From the NCBI GenBank assembly GCA_965649825.1, contig OZ287708.1:434001-498000 (forward strand): DNA of 64,000 bases, given 5' to 3'. Below are positions 1-9,684 of this stretch, piece after piece (position 1 is the first letter of the stretch; each line of letters opens with the position of its first letter). The notes below the pieces were generated by a model that saw only the letters and a list, made by a program, of their open reading frames with translations, searched no databases and had not been told where the DNA came from. This DNA is from Penicillus capitatus. Lineage: Eukaryota > Chlorophyta. A program made the translations under genes and the position numbers.

Positions 1-823
1 CGCCTTCTGGAACTGACCATCGGATGTGACATCAGGAGGCGATCGCCAGTGAACATTCATTCTTCGAACTCTGGCAGTCAACCCTGTGCAATCGCTGAAG
101 GTCTTGCAAGCTTTACGCATTCGATAAGTATCCGTGACACATTCAGGGTAACCTATCACGGCAGTCCTCCTCAGACAGGATAGAACAGAGCAATCTGCAC
201 CGTTATCCATGGCATCGATCGCCTCGATGAATGCTGCATAGACTCTTTCGTAAAGCACTTCCATCTCATCATCGGTCAGTTCAAAGTCCTTCGCGATTTC
301 AGAAATCACTTCTCTTCCTGGTGCAGAAACACGCTCTCGTCTCTGTATTCGACGAACATCACGTAGCCAGGCATACCAAAGTGTTTGTACACGAGTCCGC
401 AGCTCGATAACTGAATGCGGCGTCTATCTGAAATGATTCGTTCGTCATCTCCTTCGTGGAGACGGCATCAGAGTTTACTCGAATCGAAGTACTCTTCGAA
501 ACCCGGCTGGTGATGGTCGAATCGAAGGGTGTCTATCAATCAACGCGTCTGTATCAGGCCAGTGGGTGACGTTGAATTGAGCAACCTGGGTCGTAGATAT
601 CCCCGACGTCGACGGTGACGTCCGCCTTTTCAACGAGTGAAGGATCTCGTGTTCGGATGACGGGAGAATCCCGAAATCGTGCTGTCTGCTTCAGCATCCA
701 CATGGCCAAGGCCTCGTCGCAATGAAAGTTGCCATCGTGCGTGACAATCGAAAACACGCGTGTCGTCTTCAAAAACGGCCGCAGCACTCTTCGTATGCCG
801 GGCACGAAACTTGAAATCCGCAT
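1..823 (-). CDS. MYG1-like exonuclease/hydrolase, copy A (C-terminus off window)
   Basis: MYG1 (UPF0160) is a DHH-like metal-dependent nuclease family of mitochondria and nucleus. The first exon, from the ATG at 823, starts with a basic stretch that could target mitochondria, then THDGNFHCDEAL, and RTRDP followed by VDVGDIYDP, all family hallmarks. Short introns then join it to an exon with FDHHQPGFEEYF (the DHH metal-binding motif), to SSCGLVYKHFG, to REVISEIAKDFEL...AIDAMDNG, and to GLTARVRRMN, which runs off the left end. Introns are about 50-100 nt with GT-AG ends, e.g. about 450-500 and 340-395. All family motifs visible are intact, so this copy looks functional. It is the downstream member of a tandem pair with copy B; a third copy lies at 30.7-32.0 kb. 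Exon edges are inferred, the family call is firm. Confidence 0.85.
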
Positions 824-1083
824 CCGGTGACGAACAGTCCAACGACTAGGCGGTTCGATTGTGTTTTATTCGCCTGATAGAACGATCAAAGACTTAAGGG
901 ATCGTCATCTGCGACGCGACCGAATGTGATGCTGTTCTAAAGCGTGATTGCTAAGAATGTTGCATCGATCGACCACGTATTATCCCCCAAGCCGTTCCCT
1001 TCTCGACTGAGTGGCCTGTAGATGTTGAACGGGATGGCTCGAGTTTGAATCGGACAACGGGTAGGTGAATCTGCAAAGGCATC

Positions 1084-2349
1084 TTATCCAAAGTAGTAAC
1101 CACCGCGAGATTTATGGATCTCGATTGCTTTTAGAGCCATAGCAATAGCGCCTTCCCTTGTGCGATGTGCTCCTATGTGATCGATTTTCCTCACAAAGAG
1201 ACAGCCTTCAATCCCACTCTTGCGCTCAAGCTCTTCTCCTGACAAGCCTCCCCATTCGTAAGGGAATGGATTGCGACGGAAGAATCTCAGTGGATGATTG
1301 GGGACAGCTTCGACGATATAAACACCTGTCCCATTCACCTCCTATGCACGCCTGCCTCTTCGGGATGCATGGATTCCATAGGACCGTGGACTCACAAGAA
1401 CGTGCACGCAGAACTTGATCTGGCCCTCTTTCAGAATCTTGGATTCGAGTTCCGAAAGGACCTCGATCCACGGGCAGTGTCGTTCAGGGAACATAGTCTC
1501 TCCACCCTCGTGAACCTGATGCACTGTTTCCAGTGCACGCCTCACGCAGCTCCACGCAGAAAACCAATGCTAGAAGACAGGACACCATTGACAGAACGCG
1601 GCCGACCCGAGCTGACAGCCCCGTTGCATCGCGGTAGGTAGTTCTGGCATTCCCCGTCTTCCGCGAGTTACCAGCGACACATTGACGATAACCTTGCCAC
1701 ACACATGCTCGGGCTGACAACGAATGCAATCCAAGGGTCTGTACCGAGGGCTATGGCGCAAAGCGCTTCGATGTATTCTTCGTATATGTGCTCGCGGATC
1801 GCCTCCAATTCTTCATCGTTTAGTTTAAAATCCTTTGCAATACTGGAAATGACTTCCTTCCCTACCACAACGACGCCTCGTCCCCGACGGAGAGACAACT
1901 TACTGTAGCTATGCCGAAATGCGCATAGACGAGTCCTGCGCTGGAGGGTTGAATCTTGAGGCCTGCCAGTTTTCATTGCAGGCGGACGGATCAGACGGAC
2001 GGAAACGCACTTCTCTTGTAGACGTCATCAAAACCATACACAGCATGATGGAAGCGAAGGGTCTCTGGACATCAAGAATCTTTTCCAAACGAAGCACGTG
2101 GATGTTAAGCTGACGTGGATCGTGAACACCCCCAACATCGACGACGACGTCTGCTTCGTCGAGCAGAGACGAATCGCGCGTTCGGAGGATCGATGCATCG
2201 CGAAATCGATCCGTCTGCTTCACGAGCCAGACACCCAATGCATCGTCACAGTGGAAGTCGCCATCATGCGTGGCGATCGTCAGCCAGCGAATCGTCTTCA
2301 AAACCGGTTGAGGCCATTTCGACACATGCTTCAAAATTCGGATCGACAT
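1084..2349 (-). pseudogene. MYG1-like copy B, degenerate
   Basis: Recognisable MYG1 segments run in order from the ATG at about 2349: THDGDFHCDDAL, RTRDSSLLDEADVVVDVGGVHDP, SSAGLVYAHFG, GKEVISSIAKDFKLNDEEL, GLSARVGRVL, CPWIEVLSELESKI, and a good C-terminal exon (1084-1338) with SGIEGCLFV and GAHRTREGAIAMA. Two features suggest decay. The segment matching the FDHHQ motif of copies A and C reads RFHHAVYGF here, so the Asp of DHH is missing. About 40-50 residues expected between GLSARV and the CPW segment are absent, leaving GRVL almost joined to the RALETVHQV block. The frame can still be followed through plausible introns, so a diverged but expressed paralogue is possible. The start codon lies about 44 bp from that of the divergent coiled-coil gene. 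Confidence 0.6.
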
Positions 2350-2392
2350 CGAATTGTACGACACATCCATTCTTTCCCTATTCCTATCACGA

Positions 2393-3495
2393 TGCAAAAT
2401 CTCGAAGTGCAGCTGGTATCGCGTGCCTGTAAAGAGTTGGGCAGCGCATTCAAAAAGCGTGCCATAGACAAACAGCCAAAAGAGCAAGGTCGAATTGGAA
2501 AGCGCTCGGCATGTGATCTCGAAGAAAGAACAAGAAGTGGAGGCTTTCGCTGAGCGACTGAAACGCATTCAGTCCACCCTCGAGCTGACCAGCCTCTCCG
2601 CAAGTGAAGCTATCTGTTGCAGGCGAAATGCGACACTGAGAGAGAAGGCGCATCATTTCCAGAGAGAGGTCATGCGCTTAACGAAGATAGTTGGCGATCG
2701 GGATCGCATGATCGTCGAACGGCAAGACGATATCGACACGCTGAAGAAAACGGCGAGCGAGGCCGAAATTCGATATCGTCTGCAGGTAAGAGAAAACGCA
2801 GAGCTTCATGCGCACCTCCAGTCCGATGGGCGCCGCAACCGACAAGATAGACTGGAGGCTGAACTTGGACAAAAAAGTTATCACGCTCCCGGTTGCTACT
2901 CGGCAATCTCCATTGTTCTCCGTAGCCGATCAGCAGCGCGCCTCGCTGTCACATCAAGACAGGAATATAAACGATGAAGTTTTGGAACTGGTGAATACCA
3001 GCAAACGCCTGGCGAAAGAGAATGAACGTCTTCGTGGCTGGCAGAGAACGGCAGGCGTCCGATCATTTCTCACTCTTTTCGACGTCGCATCCGTTTTTTC
3101 GTTTTCGCAGACGACGCAAAAGAGAGATGTGATACGTTGGCATCAGTGGCGAGGAGCAAGGTGGTATCGCCTGGTAGCAGAAATCCCCGTCGAAGGACGC
3201 ACAGCGATACTCATACGTGGTCGACGCATATCAAACATGGCGATGGGCTAATCGATGGTGTGGCAGGAAAAGCTCGATTTCATCGGCATCGCAGCCGATT
3301 ACGATGCCCTACCTTTGCTTGCCGTCTTACAGACACAGAGACTCCCATCCGATCTCAGAACGTACGACCATGGTCGAAGATCCATCTCCTCCACCGTCCG
3401 ACATTATCTCGCGCGCGCCAAGCATCGCGCGCGATGTCCTGCAACGAATCGACCGCAGTCTGCGCTCTTCATCTGCCATACCCACCAAAGACTGA
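2393..3495 (+). CDS. Coiled-coil protein of unknown function
   Basis: I do not recognise the family. The proposed start is the ATG at 2393 (MQNLEVQL). A 73-nt GT-AG intron (donor GTATCG at about 2417, acceptor ending CAAG at 2488) would join it in frame to VELESARHVISKKEQEVEAFAERLKR, a long charged helix. More heptad-type sequence follows (REVMRLTKIVGDRDRMIVERQDDI), and after another intron NDEVLELVNTSKRLAKENERLR. The 3' part is uncertain; a plausible last exon ends with DVLQRIDRSLRSSSA and a stop at 3495. The gene is divergent to MYG1 copy B with start codons about 44 bp apart. The coiled-coil character is clear, the exon structure beyond about 2780 is not. Confidence 0.45.
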
Positions 3496-4899
3496 GCTCG
3501 TTCTTAGACATCTGTTTGTGCAGCATCATTTTTACGATAAGCAGATACCAAGTAGCGAAATCGGTTCAATCGAACATATGTTAGGCGGTTTTCGATTTAA
3601 CGAGATTGCCAATAGCGAAATCGCAGTTTCGAATCGCAGCGTTTCGAATCTCTTGTTTTCATCGTCGAAAGTTGGAATCGTGTAGCGGTTTAAAATCCTT
3701 AACTCGTCCGAATGATCGTCTCCTGTGCTCTTCGTTCTGTCAGGACTGCCAAGTCGAGAGTCAAAAAACGGAATCGGCAGATTTGCCTTCTTCAAAGTAG
3801 AGTTCGCCGTGTAAAATCTCTCAGATAAGGTCGGCATTGAACACGAATTGGCAGAGTGTCGCAATTGTTTTAGAACGCGACAGTGAGAATCCAATCGCCA
3901 CGCGTGAGGACGACTCTCGTCGGGACGAAGCCTTGATCTTCCTTACCTGATGAGGGATTCTTCAGCGGGGCAATGTTCCGAAGACACATACATCTTTCGC
4001 CTATCGTTCACCGGAGTGAATAAATAACACGTCCTTGAAGTGCTTCCCGATGCCCTGAAGATCGACAGACGTAGAGAAGTCGTGTGCCGAAAGGACAAAG
4101 TTGAACGACAGCACCTTCCATGCAGCTGAACTTAAGACGAACGACAAAGGCAGACATTTCCAAGTTTATTTTCGCCAACAGGACATCGGAGTCTCACAGG
4201 AAACCTGAGAACGCACGGAGATCCGAATTGCGAATGTTCTGACCGGACTGAACGAGCAGCTAAGAAGATCCACAACTGTTAGATGGTGTTGCCAAGCACT
4301 GCCCACATCAATATCACATCGATGTCTGCGTGCAAGGAGACGATAAGCTGAGACTAGACAAGAGAACGAATTCCTCCTCGGTTCTCTCAAAGGAGACGGA
4401 GAAGACGCTTCACAAAGAGGCACTGTCCTGCAGACGCGAGCACATCGCCTTGGTTATTACTGCGTCCCATGTGCTGGAACCCGACGGTGAATCGTCGTGG
4501 ATTCTGTTCGTGCCCTTCCAGCGCATCTACGCGAGCGCAATGCTCAGAGAACTGCTGGATGTGGATTCGATGGGCGAATGCGTATCACGTACTCTGTCTA
4601 GCCACCACAGTGCGTCGTTCCACACTATGGCTGCTGCCCCACCGTCAGCTTCATCTTCTTCCTCGCTATTTTCGGTGGTCTATCGATACGTCCATCCACA
4701 GAGCGCGCTGTAACTTGAACATTTTATGCTTTTACAGTTGTGTTCTTCAATCTCGTAAAAACTGAGGTTTCGTTTCTACATCTGTTCTTACTGATCAGAA
4801 ACAGTATGCTACCCAGAGCAAACATCCAAATCTGTCATTGTACAGAACATAGTCGGCAAGGAAAAATGGCCTTTTTTCACCAATAAGCAGATTGTATTT
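3496..4899. other. No recognised gene
   Basis: This 1.4-kb stretch shows no family I recognise. The best open stretch is 4330-4713 on the plus strand (127 codons). Its middle (REHIALVITASHVLEPDGESSWILFVPFQR) reads like protein and is followed by a Ser/Ala-rich end; it could be a small gene or one exon, at low confidence. From about 3540 to 3660 there is AT-richer sequence with several repeats of a CGAAATCG-like word. No tRNA or obvious regulatory element was seen. Confidence 0.3.
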
Positions 4900-5400
4900 T
4901 TCTCGACACGACACGACACGACAGCAGCCTCTAAGCATCAGGTAAGACGCCCCACGAAAGCCTCCAATCGCAAAAAAAGTCTCCAGCAATAGCAAAGACA
5001 AGGTAGGACGCCCATGGCTGCCTCCACTGCCAGCCAGAGCGGTTGGCAGGCCTCCATTAACGGCCAGAGCTCTGAGCGAGAGGCCACACGAAGGCTTTTA
5101 GGCGGCTTGACATCATCTTAGATGCCCATAACTGCCACCGATGACAGCCAGAGCGGTCGGGCTGGTGGCCTATGGCTGCCTCCATTGGCAGCGAATGATC
5201 GGGTAGGAACGCCCACGCAGGCATCCAAACGTAGAGAAGGCCTTCATCAGCAGCAAGAGCGGCAGGTAAGACGACTGCGACCGCCTTTATTGGCGGCCAG
5301 ACGTCAGGGTGGACGTCTGGAACTGTCTCCGGTGGCGTCTTCGACTGTCTCCGGCGGCGGCGAGACAGTAGGTAGGTGACGCCTGTGACCGCATCCACTG

Positions 5401-5726
5401 GCGGCCAGACGTCGGGTTAACGCCTGAGACTGTCCCCAGTGCAGCTAAAGCGGTCGGTAAGCCGCCCATGACTGCCTCTACTGGCAGTCAGAGCGGTCGA
5501 AAGGCCTCCATTGGCGGCCAGACGCCAGGTAGGACGCCTGAGACTGTCTTCAGTGGCGGCCAGATGTCGGAGCAGACGCCTGAGACAGTCTCCCCTGGCG
5601 GCCAGACGCCAGGTAGGACGCCTGAGTATGTCTCCAGCGGCGTCGACAGAGTAGGTAGGACGCCTGAGACCGCCTCCATTGGCGGCCAGACGTCAGGTAG
5701 GACGCCTGCGACTGTTTCCGGCGGCG
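5401..5726 (+). repeat. Higher-order direct repeat, copy 1 (partner 6600-6925)
   Basis: A direct repeat of about 326 bp whose partner starts 1199 bp downstream. The copies differ at a handful of positions, for example CTTCAG versus CTCCAG near 5549 and GGAGC versus GGGGC near 5569. Both share the same order of unit variants and the same non-repeat insert with AGCTAAAGCGGTCGG. This points to recent segmental duplication or unequal exchange inside the minisatellite. Confidence 0.85.
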
Positions 5727-6080
5727 TCTTCGACTGTCTCCAGCGGCGGCCAGACGTCGGGTGGACGCCTGAGACTGCCTCCAGCGGCGGCTAGACGTCG
5801 GGTGGACGCCTGAGACTGCCTCCAGCGGCGGCTAGACGTCGGGTGGACGCCTGAGACTGCTTCTAGTGACGGCCAGAGCAAACGGTAAACCGCTGATTAC
5901 TGCCTCCACTGGCAGCCAGAGCGGTCCGGCTGGTAGCCTATGGCTGCCTCCATTGGCAGCAAATGATTAGGTAGGGACGCCCACGCAGGCATCCAAACGC
6001 GGACAAGGCCTTCATTAGGAGCAAGAGCAGCAGGTAAGACGACTGCGACGCCAGTCAGCAAATCCGCAGTTTTGGCGACA

Positions 6081-6527
6081 GCCGCATTGCACCCACGGCG
6101 AGGCGGCGACTGCGGCAAGTAGGTCGACTGCCGCTCCAGTTGTCTTCAAGGCGGCAGGTAAGGCATCCGCCGCCTCGCATCCACAGCAAGGCGACTAGTA
6201 GGAGACTGCGACCCCGGTCAGCGAGGCCGAAGATTAGTCGACAGCCGCCTCGCATCCGAGACAAGGCGGGGGTTTGGACGACTGAGGTCTCCGGGCATCA
6301 GGCAGTGCGGCAGCCGCCTTGCATCCATGGCAAGGCGGCAGCTAGAGAGTCTTCGTCATCTGGGCGGCAGCAGCATGTAAGCCGACAGCCGCCTTGCATT
6401 CGCGGCGAGGCGGCAGGTATGACAACTTCGTCGTCTGGGCGGCAATCGGCAGGCAGGACGTCTGCGTCTTTAAGGCATCTAGGTCGCAGTTTTGGCGACA
6501 GCCGCCTCGCATCCACGACGAGGCGGC
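6081..6527. repeat. Family of six 27-nt hairpin elements
   Basis: Six copies of a 27-nt inverted repeat of the form GCCGCCTTGC - 7-nt loop - GCAAGGCGGC occur at about 6081-6107, 6168-6194, 6244-6270, 6313-6339, 6388-6414 and 6501-6527. The copy at 6313-6339 has a perfect 10-bp stem. In others both arms change (TTGC to TCGC with GCAA to GCGA or similar), so pairing is largely kept although the bases differ. Spacing is irregular (about 69-113 bp). Confidence 0.75.
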
Positions 6528-6599
6528 AGCTAGAGAGTCTTCGTCCTCCAGCCGACAGGCGGTAGAGGCCAGGTAGAACGCCTGAGACTGTCTCCCCTG

Positions 6600-6925
6600 G
6601 CGGCCAGACGTCGGGTTAACGCCTGAGACTGTCCCCAGTGCAGCTAAAGCGGTCGGTAAGCCGCCCATGACTGCCTCTACTGGCAGTCAGAGCGGTCGAA
6701 AGGCCTCCATTGGCGGCCAGACGCCAGGTAGGACGCCTGAGACTGTCTCCAGTGGCGGCCAGATGTCGGGGCAGACGCCTGAGACAGTCTCCCCTGGCGG
6801 CCAGACGCCAGGTAGGACGCCTGAGTATGTCTCCAGCGGCGTCGACAGAGTAGGTAGGACGCCTGCGACCGCCTCCATTGGCGGCCAGACGTCAGGTAGG
6901 ACGCCTGCGACTGTTTCCGGCGGCG
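6600..6925 (+). repeat. Higher-order direct repeat, copy 2 (partner 5401-5726)
   Basis: Second copy of the 326-bp block described at 5401-5726. After it, 7016-7140 again resembles 5309-5413, so more than one segment of the array has been copied, in changed order. Confidence 0.85.
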
Positions 6926-7529
6926 GCGATAGGGTAGGAAGGGCGCCTGTGTGGCTTCATCGGCGGCCAGATGTCGGGGCGGACGCCTGAGACCGCCTCC
7001 ATTGGCGGCCAGACGTCAGATAGGACGTCTGGAACTGTCTCCGGTGGCGTCTTCGACTGTCTCCGGTGGCGGCGAGACAGTAGGTAGGTGACGCCTGTGA
7101 CCGCATCCACTGGCGGCCAGACGTCGGGTTAACGCCTGAAACTGTCTCCAGTGGCGGCGAGACAGTGAGAAGGTCGCCTGTGTGGCTTCATTGGCGGCCA
7201 GACGTCAGGTAGGACGCATGAGACCGCCTCAAGCGGCGGCCAGACGTCGGGTGGACGCCTGAGACTGCCTCCAGTGGCGGCGAGACAGTAGGAAGGGCGC
7301 CTGAGTATGTCTCCAGGAACAAAAAAAAAGGTTTCAATAACGGCAAAGTCCTCCAGCAGCAGCGACGGCCTCTGCTCTCAGGAAGACATCAGGTAGGACG
7401 CTCTTGAAGACCTCCGGCAGCAGCAACGGCGTCTAATGGCTGCAAGAGCAAAAAATGTATGATATTCTTTCTGGCCTTCGATCGCGTCAAGACGGCGTGC
7501 ACATCATCCAAAACAACCTCCGAGCCTCA

Positions 7530-8320
7530 AATAGCAGCAGGGCAGCAGGTAAAATCCACGAGGGCCTTCGGGCCTCCAACGACAGCAGGGCAGCAGCAGA
7601 ACATCCACGAGGGCCTCCGGGCCTCCAACGACAGCAGGGCAGCAGCAGAACATCCACGAGGGCCTCCGGGCCTCCAACGACAGCAGGGCAGCAGCAGAAC
7701 ATCCACGAGTGCCTTCGGGCCTCCAACGACAGCAGGGCAGCAAGTAGAACATCCACGAGGGCCTTCGGGCCTCCAGCGACAGCAGGGCAGCAGGTAAAAT
7801 CCACGAGGGCCTCCGGGCCTCCAGCGACAGCAAGACAACAAGAGTGGCAGGTAGAACTTCCACGAGGGCCTCCAGCCTCCAATGACAGCAGGGCACCAGG
7901 TAAAGTCACACGAGGACCTTCGGGCCTCCAACGACAGCAGGGCAGCAGCAGAACATCCACGAGTGCCTTCGGGCCTCCAGCGACAGCAGGGCAGCAGGTA
8001 AAGTCACACGAGTGCCTCCGGGCCTCCAACGACAGCAGGGCAGCAGGTAAAGTCACACGAGGACCTCCGGGCCTCCAACGACAGCAGGGCAGCAGTAGAA
8101 CATCCACGAGGACCTCCGGGCCTCCAACGACAGCAGGGCAGCAGGTAAAGTCACACGAGGACCTCCAGGCCTCCAACGACACCAGGGCAGCAGCAGAACA
8201 TCCACAAGTGCCTTCGGGCCTCCAGCGACAGCAGGGCAGCAGGTAAAATCCACGAGGGACTCCGGGCCTCCAGCGACAGCAAGACAACAAGAGTGGCAGG
8301 TAGAACATCCAAGAGGGCCT
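7530..8320. repeat. 49-bp minisatellite, stop-poor on both strands
   Basis: About sixteen units of 49 bp, e.g. units starting at 7598, 7647 and 7696, each with AACATCCACGAGGGCCTCC, GGGCCTCCAACGACAGCAGG and CAGCAG words; some carry GGTAAAATCC or GGTAAAGTCACACG instead. Because 49 is one more than a multiple of three, one reading frame passes through all three phases of the unit, giving a 49-residue super-repeat. Frames of 263 codons (7455-8246, plus) and 273 codons (7487-8308, minus) stay open. I treat these as a product of the stop-free unit; a genuine repeat protein cannot be excluded. Confidence 0.85.
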
Positions 8321-8321
8321 C

Positions 8322-8600
8322 CATCCTCCAATGACATCACGACAGTAAAGCAGCCTCCAGCCTCCAATGACACGACGACAGTAAAGCAGCCTCCAGCCTC
8401 CAATGACACGACGACAGTAAAGCAGCCTCCAGCCTCCAATGACACGACGACAGTAAAGCAGCCTCCAGCCTCAAATGACATCACGACAGTAAAGCAGCCT
8501 CCAGCCTCCAATGACATCACGACAGTAAAGCAGCCTCCAGCCTCCAATGACATCACGACAGTAAAGCAGCCTCCAGCCTCCAATAACATCACGACAGCAG
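8322..8600. repeat. 36-bp minisatellite
   Basis: About seven near-perfect units of 36 bp (starts at 8341, 8377 and so on), built from GACAGTAAAGCAGCCTCC and AGCCTCCAATGACATCAC, with CACGACG and CATCACG variants. The unit is a multiple of three. On the minus strand it gives an open 12-residue repeat (AGGCFTVVMSLE) inside a 202-codon frame at 8053-8661 that also runs into the 49-bp array. No start context or flanking domain supports a gene. Confidence 0.85.
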
Positions 8601-8699
8601 GTCGGACACACAATCCTTTGTGCAACAGAACAGCAGATAGCACACAGCAGCCTCCGGGCAAAAATGGCTAACACACAGCCAACCACAGCAGAGCGAAGG

Positions 8700-9360
8700 T
8701 GGAATGGCAGAGAGACATCAAAACAAAGAAAACAGCCCCTTTTATTTTTTTTTTTTTGTTTTTAATTTTTTATAAACATCTCACGCACAAAAAGTGTCAG
8801 ATGTGTGAGATGAAAAGAAAAATTTTTGTTTTTTTAAATTTTTTTTACCCCCATGTAGACGGCTAGAAAAGAATCAAGGAGATCTGGCCCCCCATACAGG
8901 CCAACTCTCGATAGAAACCTACACAGCAAACAAGGCATAAGAGAGACTAAAAAATTGTTTGACTTACACATTCTCCCGACATGAAAAACAGCCGCTGCGG
9001 GATGGCTGGCGGGCAGATCTGTACGCACTCGCCAGAGAGAAAAAAAGGTCGGGAAGGGAATCCAGATGGTCTCACAGGAAAAATGGAGGGACGGTGCGGG
9101 ATAGGGGGTGGTTGACGGAGGGAGAATTGCGATGTTCGTCTAGGGAAGGGAGGTGGACACGCAGGGAGGGAGAAAAACAAGGGACGAGAAGGAATTAATG
9201 GGGAAGGAGAGGCAGGAATGCAGAAAACCTGCGGTCGCGGCGGAAACAAAGGGGATTGGTTGTGCTGCAGAGTGGGTGGCGAATGGATGGGCTGCGAAAA
9301 GGAGGAAGGAAACCACTCCATCTCGGGCGGCTGAGCAAGATGGGCAGGCGTCTGGGCAGG
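8700..9360. other. Low-complexity flank of the repeat island
   Basis: Long T and A runs (about 8737-8780 and 8815-8850) are followed by purine-rich sequence (about 9030-9330) with GGGAGGG/GGAAGG words. I see no supported gene. Overlapping frames on both strands at 9140-9940 follow composition. Confidence 0.5.
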
Positions 9361-9366
9361 CTGCGA

Positions 9367-9531
9367 AGCCGGCGGAGGAGCGGTCCACTGAGAGGCCGGC
9401 GGAGGAGCGGTCCACTGAGAGGCCGGCGGAGGAGCGGTCCACTGAGAGGCCGGCGGAGGAGCGGTCCACTGAGAGGCCGGCGGAGGAGCGGCCCACTGAG
9501 AGGCCGGCGGAGGAGCGGTCCGCTGAGAGGC
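9367..9531. repeat. 27-bp minisatellite
   Basis: Six near-identical units of 27 bp (GAGGCCGGCGGAGGAGCGG plus TCCACTGA). The unit is a multiple of three. On the plus strand it translates as a 9-residue repeat (ERPAEERST) inside a 232-codon frame (9153-9851), and on the minus strand as LSVDRSSAG inside 222- and 247-codon frames. With both strands open there is no basis to choose a coding strand. Confidence 0.8.
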
Positions 9532-9684
9532 TGGCGGCTGGGCTGGCGGCTGGGAGGCCGTCGGAAGTGTGCCAGGCTGGGAGACGGGCGGCTGGCGGCT
9601 TTGAGGCGGCGCGGCAGGCTCGGAGGCCGGCTGTGAGACAGGCGGCGGCGGAGCGGGGCGCGCTGGAGGCGGCGGAGCGGCTGG

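Larger units (their letters stand above)
4900..7320. repeat. GC-rich minisatellite block with higher-order structure
   Basis: The stretch consists of variants of a unit of about 35-45 bp built from GGCGGCCAGACGTC, AGGTAGGACGCCTGAGAC and TGTCTCCAGT words. Unit length and order vary. Blocks are themselves duplicated: 5401-5726 is repeated at 6600-6925 with only a few differences. Many units contain CAGGTAGG or AGGTAAGAC, which match a 5' splice-site consensus. The block at 6060-6540 differs, being built from short hairpins listed separately. At the left margin (about 4910-4925) there is a 5-bp tandem repeat (ACACG). Open frames in the block are short and follow the repeat, so I annotate no protein. 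Confidence 0.85.

Noticed and set aside
2451-2488. Very short intron of about 37 nt in the coiled-coil gene
   Set aside because: It gives the wrong frame; a 73-nt intron with the same acceptor restores a continuous heptad pattern.
7530-8600. Repeat arrays considered as a CRISPR locus
   Set aside because: Units are tandem with no unique spacers, there are no cas genes, and the surroundings are eukaryotic genes with introns.
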